From Fictibacillus halophilus (GTDB lineage Bacteria > Bacillota > Bacilli > Bacillales > Fictibacillaceae), in the NCBI RefSeq assembly GCF_016401385.1, contig NZ_JAEACF010000001.1:1674001-1738000 (forward strand): 64,000 nucleotides of DNA, given 5' to 3'. A program made the translations under genes and the position numbers. Below the pieces are notes generated by a model that saw nothing but the letters and a program-made list of their open reading frames with translations, was not told where the DNA came from and did no database searches. Each line of letters opens with the position of its first letter. Within the stretch, counting starts at the first letter, position 1. Below are positions 25,978-34,709 of this stretch, piece by piece.

Positions 25978-26513
25978 TTCCCTTACTAATCCTTGGCTTA
26001 CTTATTCAAAACCCTGGCGCTCATGGATACGAACTATTAAGTTTAATGGAAAAACGACATTATAAATATATCGTTAACTTTACTAAAGGATCATTTTATT
26101 ACAATTTGCAACAACTTGAAGAGAAAGGTTTTATTGAACAAACACATCGAATACGTCCAAACAACGGTCGTGAAATTCACACCTTTATAATAACGCCTTT
26201 AGGAATAGAAGAATTTGATAAATTAATGGGTAAATATGGAACTAAATCCGAGTATGTAAACTTATTATTTTATGGAGCATTACTCTTTGCAGATGTTTTC
26301 GATAAGAATAAATTATTAGAATTGATTCAGTCACAAATTGATCAAACTGAAGCTAGAATTGATCTTCTTGATGAATATTTAGCTAGAAATAAGGAATTAC
26401 CTGGTAAAATTGATTATTTTCGTCGCATGAACGAAAATTCTCGTACTCACCATTTAGTGAATTTACATTGGTTTAAAAAATTGAAGGCAGACATAGAAGA
26501 ATCTATTGTATAA
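25974..26513 (+). CDS. PadR-family regulator with C-terminal effector domain
   Basis: 179 residues: winged HTH (ILGLLIQNPGAHGYELLSLMEK, then SFYYNLQQLEEKGFI and REIHTFIITPLG) followed by the Vir_act_alpha_C-type coiled-coil domain (about residues 95-179, FADVFDKNKLLELIQSQID) that closes the dimer and binds ligands. It starts at a TTG overlapping the end of the esterase gene. It very probably represses its own operon through the palindromes at 25072-25111, making esterase expression depend on a carbohydrate or phenolic-type inducer; the ligand is inference. Confidence 0.87.
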   Translation: MIPLLILGLLIQNPGAHGYELLSLMEKRHYKYIVNFTKGSFYYNLQQLEEKGFIEQTHRIRPNNGREIHTFIITPLGIEEFDKLMGKYGTKSEYVNLLFYGALLFADVFDKNKLLELIQSQIDQTEARIDLLDEYLARNKELPGKIDYFRRMNENSRTHHLVNLHWFKKLKADIEESIV

Positions 26514-26522
26514 ATGAGAACT

Positions 26523-26568
26523 AAAATCACCTATCAATATTACTTAGTAAATATTGATAGGTGATTTT
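26523..26568 (+). terminator. Terminator of the esterase-padR operon
   Basis: Long stem with arms AAATCACCTATCAATATT and its complement around a short loop, then TTTTC. Confidence 0.85.
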
Positions 26569-26718
26569 CAAAGTAATTTTTAGTACACATTACAAAGGTA
26601 ATGAAATCCGTATTTAGCTATTCTTTTCCAGTCAAAATCACAAAACCTTTTTTATTCCATTTAGTCATTTCTGAACCTCCAAAAATAAAAGAATATGCAT
26701 CTATGAATCGTACAAAGA

Positions 26719-27174
26719 CTATTCCTTATTCGCTCTCCATTCATACTGAATATCTGGCAAATTCTCTTCATTCTCATGGCCTCTTCCAATAATTTTGAAA
26801 CCATTCTTCTCATAAAAACGTTGCGCCTTTTTATTCACTTCAAATGTGTATAATGCTATTCTTCCGCTTGAGTGATCCTTTGCTCGTTGAAGCAATGCAT
26901 TACCTATACCGGCTTTTTGATAACCCCTGTGAACATATAGCTGGCTTATTTCGGTTTGATTATAGGCAATCATTCCAACGACTTTTGCATCAACCATCGC
27001 TAATTCCACCACAAACTCCTTCGTCAGAATATTATTCAGAAAGTACACATGACTTTCAAAACTATGAGACTCTTTTACACCTATTGCCTCGAATTTACTA
27101 TCACGCCACATCTTAACGGTTTGTTCAGCAAATTCAGCTAAATAGGTTATGATATTAACATTTAGACTCTTCAA
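26719..27174 (-). CDS. GNAT-family N-acetyltransferase
   Basis: 151 residues with the acetyl-CoA site LYVHRGYQKAGIGNALLQRAKD (Q/R-x-x-G-x-G/A) and the second motif EVNKKAQRFYEKNGFKIIGRG. N-terminal helices (EQTVKMWRDSKFEAIGV) form the substrate side; the substrate is unknown. The start is a TTG nine bases after AAAGGA. Single gene. Confidence 0.87.
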   Translation of the reverse strand: MKSLNVNIITYLAEFAEQTVKMWRDSKFEAIGVKESHSFESHVYFLNNILTKEFVVELAMVDAKVVGMIAYNQTEISQLYVHRGYQKAGIGNALLQRAKDHSSGRIALYTFEVNKKAQRFYEKNGFKIIGRGHENEENLPDIQYEWRANKE

Positions 27175-27323
27175 CCTAATCAGTCCTTTCCAAAAGGGTT
27201 ATCACTCTACGCAATTATAAAGTTAACAATGAACTTTAACAGAATGAAGAGGGATGATCTTGAACTAAAGCGAATAAGAAGGAAGATCTCAAATGTTTTA
27301 AAATAGTTTTAAAGGAGAAAATG

Positions 27324-27950
27324 ATGAAATTACTTCATTCTGTAAAAGAGTATATAGATCAACACTATCACACGCCAAAGGGATTAATCGGTACATATAT
27401 CGTAGAAAAAATGGTCAGGCAGCACAAACCTGAAACAGAGTGGACGATAGGACAATTGGAACTTCAAGAACAAGATAAAGTGTTAGAACTTGGTTGCGGT
27501 GCCGGCTATGCTATACAAATGATCACAGGAAAATATAGTGTTCAGGAAATTGTAGGTTTAGATCTTTCTTCAACAGCCATTCGGTCGGCTGCGATACGTA
27601 ATAAAAAGGAAATAAACAACGAAATAGTTAGGCTAGTTGAAGCTAATTTCAATAACCTCCCTTTTAATGACGATATGTTCACCAAGTTGTATAGTATTCA
27701 AACCATTTATTTTTGGAGCGAAGTCGATACCATCATTTCAGAAATCTATAGAGTTCTTAAGTCTGATGGATTAGTAGTTATTACTTTTTCTAATGGTAAA
27801 GGCAATGAAACTTGGGAAAGTGTTAAGGAAGTTTCAGAAAATCAAGTGATGCCATTCATGTTGGATAAGGGATTTAAGAATGTTTCGTTAGTGAGAGGAC
27901 CAGATTCTAGGGGTTTTCATACAGTCTCTATCAAAGGGATAAAGGGGTAA
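27324..27950 (+). CDS. Class I SAM-dependent methyltransferase
   Basis: About 208 residues. SAM-binding motif I is VLELGCGAGYAIQM (around residue 52), an acidic residue in VGLDLSSTAI follows, then VEANFNNLPFNDDMFTKLYSIQTIYFW (motif II/III) and EIYRVLKSDGLVVITF. This is the Methyltransf_11 (UbiE/COQ5-like) pattern; the acceptor is unknown. Two adjacent ATGs are possible; the second (27324) has better spacing from AAAGGAG. Single gene with terminator. Confidence 0.88.
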   Translation: MKLLHSVKEYIDQHYHTPKGLIGTYIVEKMVRQHKPETEWTIGQLELQEQDKVLELGCGAGYAIQMITGKYSVQEIVGLDLSSTAIRSAAIRNKKEINNEIVRLVEANFNNLPFNDDMFTKLYSIQTIYFWSEVDTIISEIYRVLKSDGLVVITFSNGKGNETWESVKEVSENQVMPFMLDKGFKNVSLVRGPDSRGFHTVSIKGIKG

Positions 27951-27982
27951 ACATTTTACTTAAGACAATTTAAATAGAAATT

Positions 27983-28029
27983 ATACCAGACGTCAAAAAT
28001 GATAAATTGGCATCTGGTATTCTTTTTTT
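27983..28029 (+). terminator. Terminator of the methyltransferase gene
   Basis: Stem ATACCAGA / TCTGGTAT (27983-27990, 28013-28020), then TCTTTTTTT. It overlaps the end of the convergent gene. Confidence 0.8.
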
Positions 28030-28588
28030 ATATCTTACGGTTAAAAATAGGTCTTCTAAGCAGTTCAGCTATTGGTCTCATTTTAATGAGTAGAAAATGA
28101 GTAAGAAGTGCGATTAGTGTTCCGATCAATGCTCCAGCCACTACATCAAATGGATAATGAACGCCAACCCATACTCTTGAACATGTGATCAAGATAGCGG
28201 CCATAAACCATATATACCTATACCTTAATGTTACTAACATTAACGTGACAGCAATCGAGATTGCTGATGAGGCGTGATCACTAGGGAAGGAAGAGTTAGC
28301 AGCATGCTCTACCAATTGAACGATTTCATGTGAGATAAACGGCCTCTCTCGATAGATAAATAACTCAATCAGTCGATTCATTGAGTATGATCATGAAAAT
28401 GCAAACAATGCTTGAAATACGATTACCCTGTCATTCTTATTATTTCTCCACCACAGCATAAACAATAATAAAACAAAGGCATACTGAACGTATTCTGCAA
28501 AGAAAATCATTAAAACGTCAATTAGCGGATAGCTTGAAACGATTTCGTTAATAAACATAAACCACTTATAATCAGTTTCTAGAATCAT
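28028..28588 (-). pseudogene. PAP2-family undecaprenyl-diphosphatase (BcrC-like), interrupted by an in-frame TGA
   Basis: Two frames, 28588-28391 and 28381-28028, lie in the same reading frame and are separated only by TGA TCA TAC TCA. Together they give about 186 residues, the length of BcrC. The second half carries the PAP2 motifs IYRERPF (R), SFPSDHASSA (H) and SRVWVGVHYPFDV (R, H). The first half has the usual N-terminal helix, EYVQYAFVLLLF and WWRNNKNDR. Such enzymes recycle undecaprenyl pyrophosphate and give bacitracin tolerance. A single base change would explain the stop. Re-initiation at the ATG 28381 has no ribosome binding site, so I call it inactive unless the TGA is read through. 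Confidence 0.75.
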
Positions 28589-28713
28589 ATTCCCTCCTGT
28601 AATGAAATCTTTCTTTTAAGAATAAAGAAAGTTGAAAGGTTTTCATATGATTCTCCTCTGACAGTTTTATGAAATTTGCAGATTTTCCTATGTTTTGACC
28701 TTTTGTTTTGGAA

Positions 28714-28740
28714 ACAAAAAAAACAGCCATTAAGGCTGCC
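28714..28740 (-). terminator. Terminator of the 34-aa ORF
   Basis: Stem CAGCC / GGCTG with loop ATTAA (28724-28738), extended by A/T pairs, followed on the minus strand by eight T. Confidence 0.8.
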
Positions 28741-28745
28741 ATTTG

Positions 28746-28850
28746 TTATTTTTTTTGTGAAGGTGTAGAAATTAGTTGAGATATGTAACCGTTCAAATCA
28801 AAATCCTTGTTCCCTGCATACTCGCTCAGTTTCACAGTTGTCATTAGCAT
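28746..28850 (-). CDS. Putative 34-residue small protein
   Basis: ATG-started frame of 34 codons. TTTTAGGAGG lies seven bases before the ATG, and a terminator begins six bases after the stop, so the whole unit is a compact gene. The product begins MLMTTVKLSEYAGN, is soluble, mildly charged, and ends in SQKK; no membrane segment or cysteine is seen. Its size would fit a regulatory peptide or small-protein partner. I know no homologue. The quality of the flanking signals is the main evidence. Confidence 0.6.
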   Translation of the reverse strand: MLMTTVKLSEYAGNKDFDLNGYISQLISTPSQKK

Positions 28851-28962
28851 TTTAGTTCCTCCTAAAATGAGTTTATTGTTATAAGTATTATTACCAAACT
28901 CGTAACCTATTAAACCCATTCTAGTAATTTTTTTTTTAGATTTGCGAGAATGCTACTCCTCC

Positions 28963-29163
28963 TTATTTACTTAATGGACAACTTATTATTTGTGCCCCTG
29001 CTTTTGGACGTCTAACAAGTTCACCGTTACAATTCATGCAAATATGATTCATCTCAGCTGTGCATGATGGGCAATACGTACATTCATGAACACATATGTA
29101 GGCATCCGACTTATCATGAAGCTGTTCCGAACATTTTTCACAGTTCTTTCTCATCTCTAACAT
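28963..29163 (-). CDS. DUF1272-family zinc-binding small protein
   Basis: 66 residues with eight cysteines in CxxC-type pairs: NCEKC, the CVHECTYCPSC block, and CMNC, followed by GELVRRPKAG. This matches DUF1272, a treble-clef-like zinc protein of unknown function found in many bacteria. The histidine in CVHEC may join the metal site. Single gene. Confidence 0.85.
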   Translation of the reverse strand: MLEMRKNCEKCSEQLHDKSDAYICVHECTYCPSCTAEMNHICMNCNGELVRRPKAGAQIISCPLSK

Positions 29164-29333
29164 AATTGATCCAGTCCCCTTTAGATATATTCGTTGTAAT
29201 TAAGCACTGTATATATTATATTTTTTCCATAACTGTTTTTACATGGAATAATTACGTTATATATTATGATTTTCATTAAAAACATCGAAAAAAGATAGAA
29301 TATACCTAATTTTTTAAAGTTGAGGGGAAAGAT

Positions 29334-29756
29334 ATGGACGAAATTGATAAAGAGATTCTTTTACATTTGCAGCAAGATGCTCGATTATCCATAACGGCAT
29401 TAGGTAAGAAAATTGGTCTGTCAAATCCTGCGGTTCATGAACGGGTTAAGAAGCTTGAGGACAAACAAATAATAGAGGGTTATAAGGCGATTATTAATCC
29501 TGAAAAAATGAATAAACCAATCATGGCATTTATCTTATACGATAATACGAAATGCAAGCAGTTTGTTGAATTCTGTAAAGATCACCCCGATGTGATAGAA
29601 TGTCACCGCCTAGCTGGACAATATAACTATCTTATTAAAGTCGTCACGCATTCTGTACAATCTTTGGAAAGCTTTATAGATGATTCAATGACATTTGGAC
29701 AACCATCTACACTAATTAGACTTTCATCACCCGTTTCGGATAAGTCTTTAAGTTAA
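29334..29756 (+). CDS. Lrp/AsnC-family transcriptional regulator
   Basis: 140 residues: the N-terminal HTH (DKEILLHLQQDARLSITALGKKIGLSNPAVHERVKKLE) and the C-terminal RAM/AsnC effector domain (IMAFILYDN, HPDVIECHRLAGQYNYLIKV). The family senses amino acids and forms octamers on DNA. The neighbouring genes do not show which amino acid or target. GGGGAAAG precedes the ATG. Single gene with a long terminator. Confidence 0.92.
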   Translation: MDEIDKEILLHLQQDARLSITALGKKIGLSNPAVHERVKKLEDKQIIEGYKAIINPEKMNKPIMAFILYDNTKCKQFVEFCKDHPDVIECHRLAGQYNYLIKVVTHSVQSLESFIDDSMTFGQPSTLIRLSSPVSDKSLS

Positions 29757-29765
29757 GGATAACAG

Positions 29766-29824
29766 AAGAAAAGACCGATACGGAAGGTTATAAAACATAC
29801 CTTCGATCAGTCTTTTCTTTTTTT
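29766..29824 (+). terminator. Terminator of the Lrp-type gene
   Basis: Outer stem AAGAAAAGAC / GTCTTTTCTT and inner stem GAAGGT / ACCTTC, then TTTTTT. Confidence 0.85.
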
Positions 29825-29856
29825 AGTTGTATGATTGTCTTAAGCAAACACTAAAA

Positions 29857-31113
29857 TTAGACTACCATCTTAAAGGTAGTTAAAAGAATTCCGATTAAAA
29901 ATCCACAGATTGCTCCATTCACCCTGATCCATTGTAAATCTTTTCCTACATTATTTTCTATAATGTTTATTAGTGTCTCATTATCCAGTTTCTCAAGGTT
30001 TTCTTTTACAAGTTGACCAATCTTAGCATGATATTTCTCAACCATGAGCGAAAGTTGGCTTTGAATCCATCCTTCTATTTTCATCATTCTAGTTGAGTCT
30101 TCTTTTAAATGAATAATTTGGTTGTGTAGTCTAGTGATGATATTCCTTTTTATCCATTCTTCATCTTGAGCTTGTAGAATGAATTTATCCCTCATTTTTT
30201 CTAATAGTGAAGTTATTTGATCTGACGGACTCCACTCCTCAACCATGGTGTTCTTCCATTCAGCAAGTTCTACCATTAGTTCTCTCCGCTCATTCACATT
30301 TTTTATCTCACTGTGAATTCTATCAAGAATCGTTTTTCTATACGGATTATTTGGCTCTTGAAGAAGCACAATCCTTTTAAGAAAAAAGGGCTGCAACATA
30401 TTCCCTAACTTCTCTGCATTAATCATTTGACTAAAAGATTGAATAGCCATCTTCATAAAACCGTCTGCATTCGTATTATCAAGTAGCTGTTTCGCTAAGG
30501 TTCCAATTTTATTTTTTGTATCTTCTTTCTTCAACCATTTTTCAGTTTCAAACAATACATAATCTAAAGCTTTTGCATCAAGCTCCCTTTTCAACACTTG
30601 GTTGACGATTGAGTGCAGCACGGGTTCTATTTCTACAGCATGTAAATAATCTTTTAGCTCCTTCTCTAAAATAGGTGATATTTTTTCAGGATCGATTTCA
30701 TTTATGAGATGTATGACCGTAGACTGAATGCCTTTATGAAGAGTTGGTGAATCCAACCTTTGCTCTAACTCATGTAATACCTTTTCCGATATGTTCATGT
30801 CTTTTATTTTATTTTGAATGCTCTCTTTTGTTAGCCAATCGTTCTCAAGCATATTAATAATCGCTTTGAGCATGCGATCACGATTCTTAGGAAGTAACGC
30901 AGTATGCGGTATTGGAAGACCTAGAGGATGACGGAATAGAGCAGTAACCGCAAACCAATCTGCCAAACCACCTACTAAGCCCGCTTCAAATCCTCCTTGA
31001 AGAACTTGTCCTGCTATAGAATCCTGGAAAGGAAAAGTGGCAAGAAATCCCCCACCCATAATTCCTAATGAAATTTTCGCATAATATTTGGATTTGTTAT
31101 CTTTCGTTTTCAA
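29857..31113 (-). CDS. DUF445-family membrane-associated protein
   Basis: 418 residues. An N-terminal hydrophobic segment with the family signature GGFEAGLVGGLADWFAVTALFRHPLGLPIPHTALLP in short form (AGLVGG, DWFAV, HPLG, IPHTALLP) is followed by a long helical, coiled-coil-rich middle. The C-terminus has one membrane segment (WIRVNGAICGFLIGILLTTF). DUF445 proteins (YheB/YtlP-like) sit in the inner membrane; their function is unknown. The start is a TTG seven bases after GAGGGA. Single gene. Confidence 0.88.
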   Translation of the reverse strand: MKTKDNKSKYYAKISLGIMGGGFLATFPFQDSIAGQVLQGGFEAGLVGGLADWFAVTALFRHPLGLPIPHTALLPKNRDRMLKAIINMLENDWLTKESIQNKIKDMNISEKVLHELEQRLDSPTLHKGIQSTVIHLINEIDPEKISPILEKELKDYLHAVEIEPVLHSIVNQVLKRELDAKALDYVLFETEKWLKKEDTKNKIGTLAKQLLDNTNADGFMKMAIQSFSQMINAEKLGNMLQPFFLKRIVLLQEPNNPYRKTILDRIHSEIKNVNERRELMVELAEWKNTMVEEWSPSDQITSLLEKMRDKFILQAQDEEWIKRNIITRLHNQIIHLKEDSTRMMKIEGWIQSQLSLMVEKYHAKIGQLVKENLEKLDNETLINIIENNVGKDLQWIRVNGAICGFLIGILLTTFKMVV

Positions 31114-31198
31114 TTGTACATCCCTCAGATTTTACAAGTTATTATAATTACTATTATAAATCATGTGTATTAAAATCAAAAATATCAGTTAAGTATTC

Positions 31199-31819
31199 TC
31201 AAGTGAGATTCAGTATTTTTTGAAGTGCACTAGGTGGAGGACCTTCATAAACCCTTTGATAAACTTGAGCTGCACATTCTTCTGAGGTAAATAAAGAGGT
31301 ATCTACTTCTAAGTCATATATACCAGGGTCATGAACAACGTTTTGCCAAAGTTCTATGGGTTTTGGAATATTCCCTTCCGGAGTATAGCCTTTTTGCCAG
31401 GTCTCTATTCGACGTTTCATCACAGTATCAATTGGACAGCGAACACCAATAAACCATGCTGGCGTTCCCTTAAGAATTTGAGCAGCTTGTTGAAGAAATT
31501 CCCGCTCTTCGGAATACCCTTCATGATGACCAACATCCACTACGACATTTAAGCCCTCACGGCTGAAAGCTACAATTGATTTGTACATAGCAAGATACAA
31601 CTTTTGTATGATAGGCTCTAAATCTGGCCTCTCTCCACCTGGTCTTAACCCTATGCTTGGTTGAAATTTCTCAGGGGTCATATCCATGATACGGTCTACA
31701 CCTATATTCATCCATACACCTTCAAATTCGTTTTGAATAACTGAAGCTATGCTTGATTTTCCTGACCTGGGTGCACCATTGAGAATAATAATTTTTCCCG
31801 GCAATTCTGTCTGACCCAT
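31199..31819 (-). CDS. Chloramphenicol phosphotransferase-like P-loop kinase
   Basis: 206 residues. It opens with GKIIILNGAPRSGKSSIASVIQ, the Walker A of the CPT family. VDRIMDM (Asp near the chloramphenicol-binding site in true CPT), VVVDVGHH and the lid CPIDTVMKRRIETW follow. CPT proteins phosphorylate chloramphenicol in producers; many homologues in Bacillaceae are uncharacterised kinases, so resistance is not implied. AGGAGATG precedes the start. The divergently placed regulator gene at 31850 is transcribed in the same direction, 30 bases upstream, so the two may form an operon. Confidence 0.8.
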   Translation of the reverse strand: MGQTELPGKIIILNGAPRSGKSSIASVIQNEFEGVWMNIGVDRIMDMTPEKFQPSIGLRPGGERPDLEPIIQKLYLAMYKSIVAFSREGLNVVVDVGHHEGYSEEREFLQQAAQILKGTPAWFIGVRCPIDTVMKRRIETWQKGYTPEGNIPKPIELWQNVVHDPGIYDLEVDTSLFTSEECAAQVYQRVYEGPPPSALQKILNLT

Positions 31820-31849
31820 ACAACATCTCCTTTAGTCTTTAATGCTCCA

Positions 31850-32521
31850 TTAAAACAACGTTGTAAGAGACTGATAATTTAATTTATCCTGCTGAAGCTT
31901 GGTTAAACTATTATCAAGGTGTTGGAGAAGTAATACACGTAAGTTTTCCTCTTCTCCCTTTTCGATATATTGGATCATTTGCTCGTGTTCTAGCATGTCT
32001 TGCTCTTCATTAGACTTCCCATTAAAAACATCATAAAGAACCATGTAAATTGTAATCTGACTCAAAATTTTCTTCATAAATTCTATTAGATAACTGTTTC
32101 CACTAGCATTCGCTAGAACAAGATGAAAAGCATTGTTTTTTTCTTGATACGGTACGATATCTCGTTCCATATAAGCGCTCTTCATTTCGTTAAGGAGTTG
32201 TTTGAGTTGCTTCACTTCATCTGCAGCAAGATTGGAGAACCCTTTATGGATCGCCATTTCTTCAAGTGTTTTTCTCATCTCAAAGGCTTGAACCATTTCT
32301 TCAATGGTCGGCTGAACGATGAATGCTCCTTTATTCGGAATAACATTCACTAGCCCTTCTGATTCAAGCTTCATGATTGCACTTCGAATTGGCGTCCTGC
32401 TCGCATTCACCTTCTCAGCAATAGCATTTTCAAATAACTGGTTCCCAGGTGCAATTTGTCTATTTAAGATGGCGTTTTTGATTAGATGATAAACTTTTTG
32501 TTCAACTGTTTCTTTACGCAT
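31850..32521 (-). CDS. GntR-family regulator with FCD domain
   Basis: 223 residues: winged HTH (KNAILNRQIAPGNQLFENAIAEKVNASRTPIRSAIMKLESEGLV in outline) followed by a seven-helix FCD effector domain with the metal/ligand histidines in NAFHLVLANASGN and LEHEQMIQYIE. FCD regulators respond to organic acids such as lactate, pyruvate or gluconate. The gene sits divergent to the yitT-like gene with 142 bases between, so it could control it, and it precedes the kinase gene in the same direction. Confidence 0.9.
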   Translation of the reverse strand: MRKETVEQKVYHLIKNAILNRQIAPGNQLFENAIAEKVNASRTPIRSAIMKLESEGLVNVIPNKGAFIVQPTIEEMVQAFEMRKTLEEMAIHKGFSNLAADEVKQLKQLLNEMKSAYMERDIVPYQEKNNAFHLVLANASGNSYLIEFMKKILSQITIYMVLYDVFNGKSNEEQDMLEHEQMIQYIEKGEEENLRVLLLQHLDNSLTKLQQDKLNYQSLTTLF

Positions 32522-32663
32522 TTTAAAATTACCTGCCTATACGTTCTTTTCACTTATTCTAACATAGATGATATAAGAATGAACAAAATTGTAGAACAAT
32601 CTTGTTCGAAGGAATTCAGTATGATATATTATCCTAGGTATTCTGGTTGAACGGAGTGATAAT

Positions 32664-33497
32664 ATGAACCACACAGGAAAAGAAATAACATTAATTATAA
32701 TAGGATCCCTGTTCTTTGCATTGGGGGTCAATTGGTTCGCCATCCCAAATGAATTGGGTGAAGGCGGTGTAACCGGTATTTCCATGACCCTTTACTATGT
32801 TTTAGGCTGGTCACCGGGACTTACAAACTTCATTATGAACGGTTTCCTTTTAGCCATAGGTTATAAAGTATTAAATAAACGAGTGACTTGGTATACGATG
32901 ATCGCCATCTTCTTTACTTCTCTCTTTATTCATTTAACAGAAGGCATGGGAAATTCCGTTGACATTATGCTTGGTACTGTTTTTGCAGGTGTATTCATTG
33001 GAATCGGGTTAGGCCTTGTGTTGCGATCAGGTGGTACAACAGGCGGCTCAACCATCATCGCACGTATGTTGAATCAGCATTTCGGCTGGGGTGTTAGTAC
33101 GACGATGTTTGTTTTTGATATTCTTGTCGTTATTGGTTCCGCATTTGTGATAGGGATTGAAAACACGATGTACACGGGAATATCCATTTACATTAGTACA
33201 AAGATTCTGGACTACTTGATTGATGGTTTCGATACGAGAAAAGCTGTCACAATCATTTCTGAAAACACAGACGAAATCGCTAAGAAAGTAAGCGATGAGA
33301 TGGATCGCGGCGTTACGATTATTAATGCAAGAGGTCATTACTCGAATGAAGCAAAGGATATACTCTACGTTGTGATTAATAAACAAGAGTTATTCTTGTT
33401 AAAGAAGATGATTCAACGCGTTGACGAAAAAGCGTTTGTTGTTGTCCATGATGTAAGAGATGTGTTTGGAGAAGGATTTACATTTCCAAAGACATAA
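32664..33497 (+). CDS. YitT-family membrane protein (DUF161-DUF2179)
   Basis: 277 residues: five or six membrane helices (GSLFFALGVNWFAIPNELGEGGVTGISMTLYY in outline, MLGTVFAGVFIGIGLGLVLRSGGTTGGS) with the conserved GGxTGG-type loop, then the soluble DUF2179 domain (about residues 195-275, DRGVTIINARGHYS). Members are common in Bacillus (YitT, YpjC, YqfU) and may be ligand-gated transporters; function is not established. The ATG follows GGAGTGAT. Terminator downstream. Confidence 0.9.
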   Translation: MNHTGKEITLIIIGSLFFALGVNWFAIPNELGEGGVTGISMTLYYVLGWSPGLTNFIMNGFLLAIGYKVLNKRVTWYTMIAIFFTSLFIHLTEGMGNSVDIMLGTVFAGVFIGIGLGLVLRSGGTTGGSTIIARMLNQHFGWGVSTTMFVFDILVVIGSAFVIGIENTMYTGISIYISTKILDYLIDGFDTRKAVTIISENTDEIAKKVSDEMDRGVTIINARGHYSNEAKDILYVVINKQELFLLKKMIQRVDEKAFVVVHDVRDVFGEGFTFPKT

Positions 33498-33520
33498 GAT
33501 GAATTTTATAAAAGTATATA

Positions 33521-33557
33521 AAAAGGTCGATTCGTCTTTTGAATCGACTTTTTATTA
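33521..33557 (+). terminator. Terminator of the yitT-like gene
   Basis: Stem GTCGATTC / GAATCGAC with flanking A/T pairs and TTTTTATT tail. Confidence 0.85.
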
Positions 33558-33588
33558 TTGGGCTAATTTTTGATAATAGACATAAAAC

Positions 33589-33616
33589 AGGAACTTCCAG
33601 TATTGTGGAAGTTCCT
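33589..33616. repeat. Perfect hairpin, 11 bp stem
   Basis: AGGAACTTCCA (33589-33599), six-base loop, TGGAAGTTCCT (33606-33616), in the gap after the yitT-like terminator and before the convergent nucleosidase gene. No T run follows on either side, so it is a weak terminator candidate or other structured element. Confidence 0.5.
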
Positions 33617-33732
33617 ATTTACCTATTAGGCTTATTAAACTTACGCACCCAAAACAAATTAGCTACCTTATGTATAACTCTATCCATATTATGGGGTTTA
33701 CTAAAGACTCAAAGGTCTAAATTAAAATTATT

Positions 33733-34404
33733 TTAAATAAACCTTTTTAAATACTCGCCAAATATTTTGTTCATAACTTTAGGTGTGTTTTCTAAATAAA
33801 CATTAATTTGTTGAATGTTTGATTCGAATTTATCAGAGTTTCTTTCATCTGTTGGAAAATCAGATATTCCTTTAATAATAATACATTCAACCTCATTCTT
33901 CTTACAGATATAAGCAATTGCCGCTGCTTCTGTATCGGCTATAGTTATTTTGTTTTCTTTAAGTTCTAAATAGTCCTTCCACATAACTACTGCTTTATCA
34001 GCAGTGGCAATTGTTCCCGTATAAAAATCGTTTCCATATTTGGATAGATCAATATCGACTATGAATGATTGCTTAATAAGAGGCTCGATTTCTTTTACTG
34101 TGCAATCATATTGAACGGCTTTATCGGGTACAAAAATATCCAAATTACTGAAATTATCATCTATACCTGCACAGGTTCCAGCAACGATTACTTTCGTTAG
34201 ATTGAATTTTGAAATCATATACTGGCTACCACCAACACCATTTACTTTTCTTACACCGGTACTATAAAAAACAAGCTCGGTTTCATTAATTGTTCTTAAG
34301 AAATATTCGCCATAAGGATAACCGAACCGTTCATGATCTTTTATGCCGAAATATTTCAATGTCGCTTCATATTCCCACTTCGTTGCAATACTTATTCCTA
34401 TCAT
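33733..34404 (-). CDS. Nucleoside phosphorylase/nucleosidase-superfamily protein (MTAN-like)
   Basis: 223 residues of the PNP_UDP fold: ISIATKWEYEATLKYFG, STGVRKVNGVGGSQYMI, VIVAGTCAGIDDN (glycine-rich phosphate/ribose loop) and IADTEAAAIAYICKKN, whose Glu binds the ribose. ISDFPTDERN holds the catalytic Asp. It resembles MTA/SAH nucleosidases but lacks the exact MEGAA motif, so the base and sugar specificity is uncertain. GGATGA precedes the ATG. Single gene. Confidence 0.82.
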   Translation of the reverse strand: MIGISIATKWEYEATLKYFGIKDHERFGYPYGEYFLRTINETELVFYSTGVRKVNGVGGSQYMISKFNLTKVIVAGTCAGIDDNFSNLDIFVPDKAVQYDCTVKEIEPLIKQSFIVDIDLSKYGNDFYTGTIATADKAVVMWKDYLELKENKITIADTEAAAIAYICKKNEVECIIIKGISDFPTDERNSDKFESNIQQINVYLENTPKVMNKIFGEYLKRFI

Positions 34405-34709
34405 CGACTTATCATCCTACAATTAAAATTTGTAACTATTATATGAATTTCATTTTAGTCACTATCCACCATTACTCTATTCATCAACAATTCGTTATTA
34501 ATATGTAAATATCCTTTTTTACTATCCTGTTCGTTAGTGGAACAAGAAAAATTGCTTTTTACACCTTCCCTTTATTTAGAATGCGATTATACATAGATTC
34601 ATGTACAAAATCGCAAAAGTAGGAACAAACAAGAAAAAATCTTGCACAAACACTCATATGTAATATATTGTTAAATATAGAATTAAAATCTATTTTAAGG
34701 AGTTCCATT

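Noticed and set aside
26601..26792. 63-codon plus-strand frame after the esterase-padR operon
   Set aside because: It runs into the GNAT gene on the other strand and has no ribosome binding site.
33539..33736. 65-codon hydrophobic frame on the plus strand
   Set aside because: Its TTG start is inside the yitT-like terminator and the frame crosses a perfect hairpin; no ribosome binding site.
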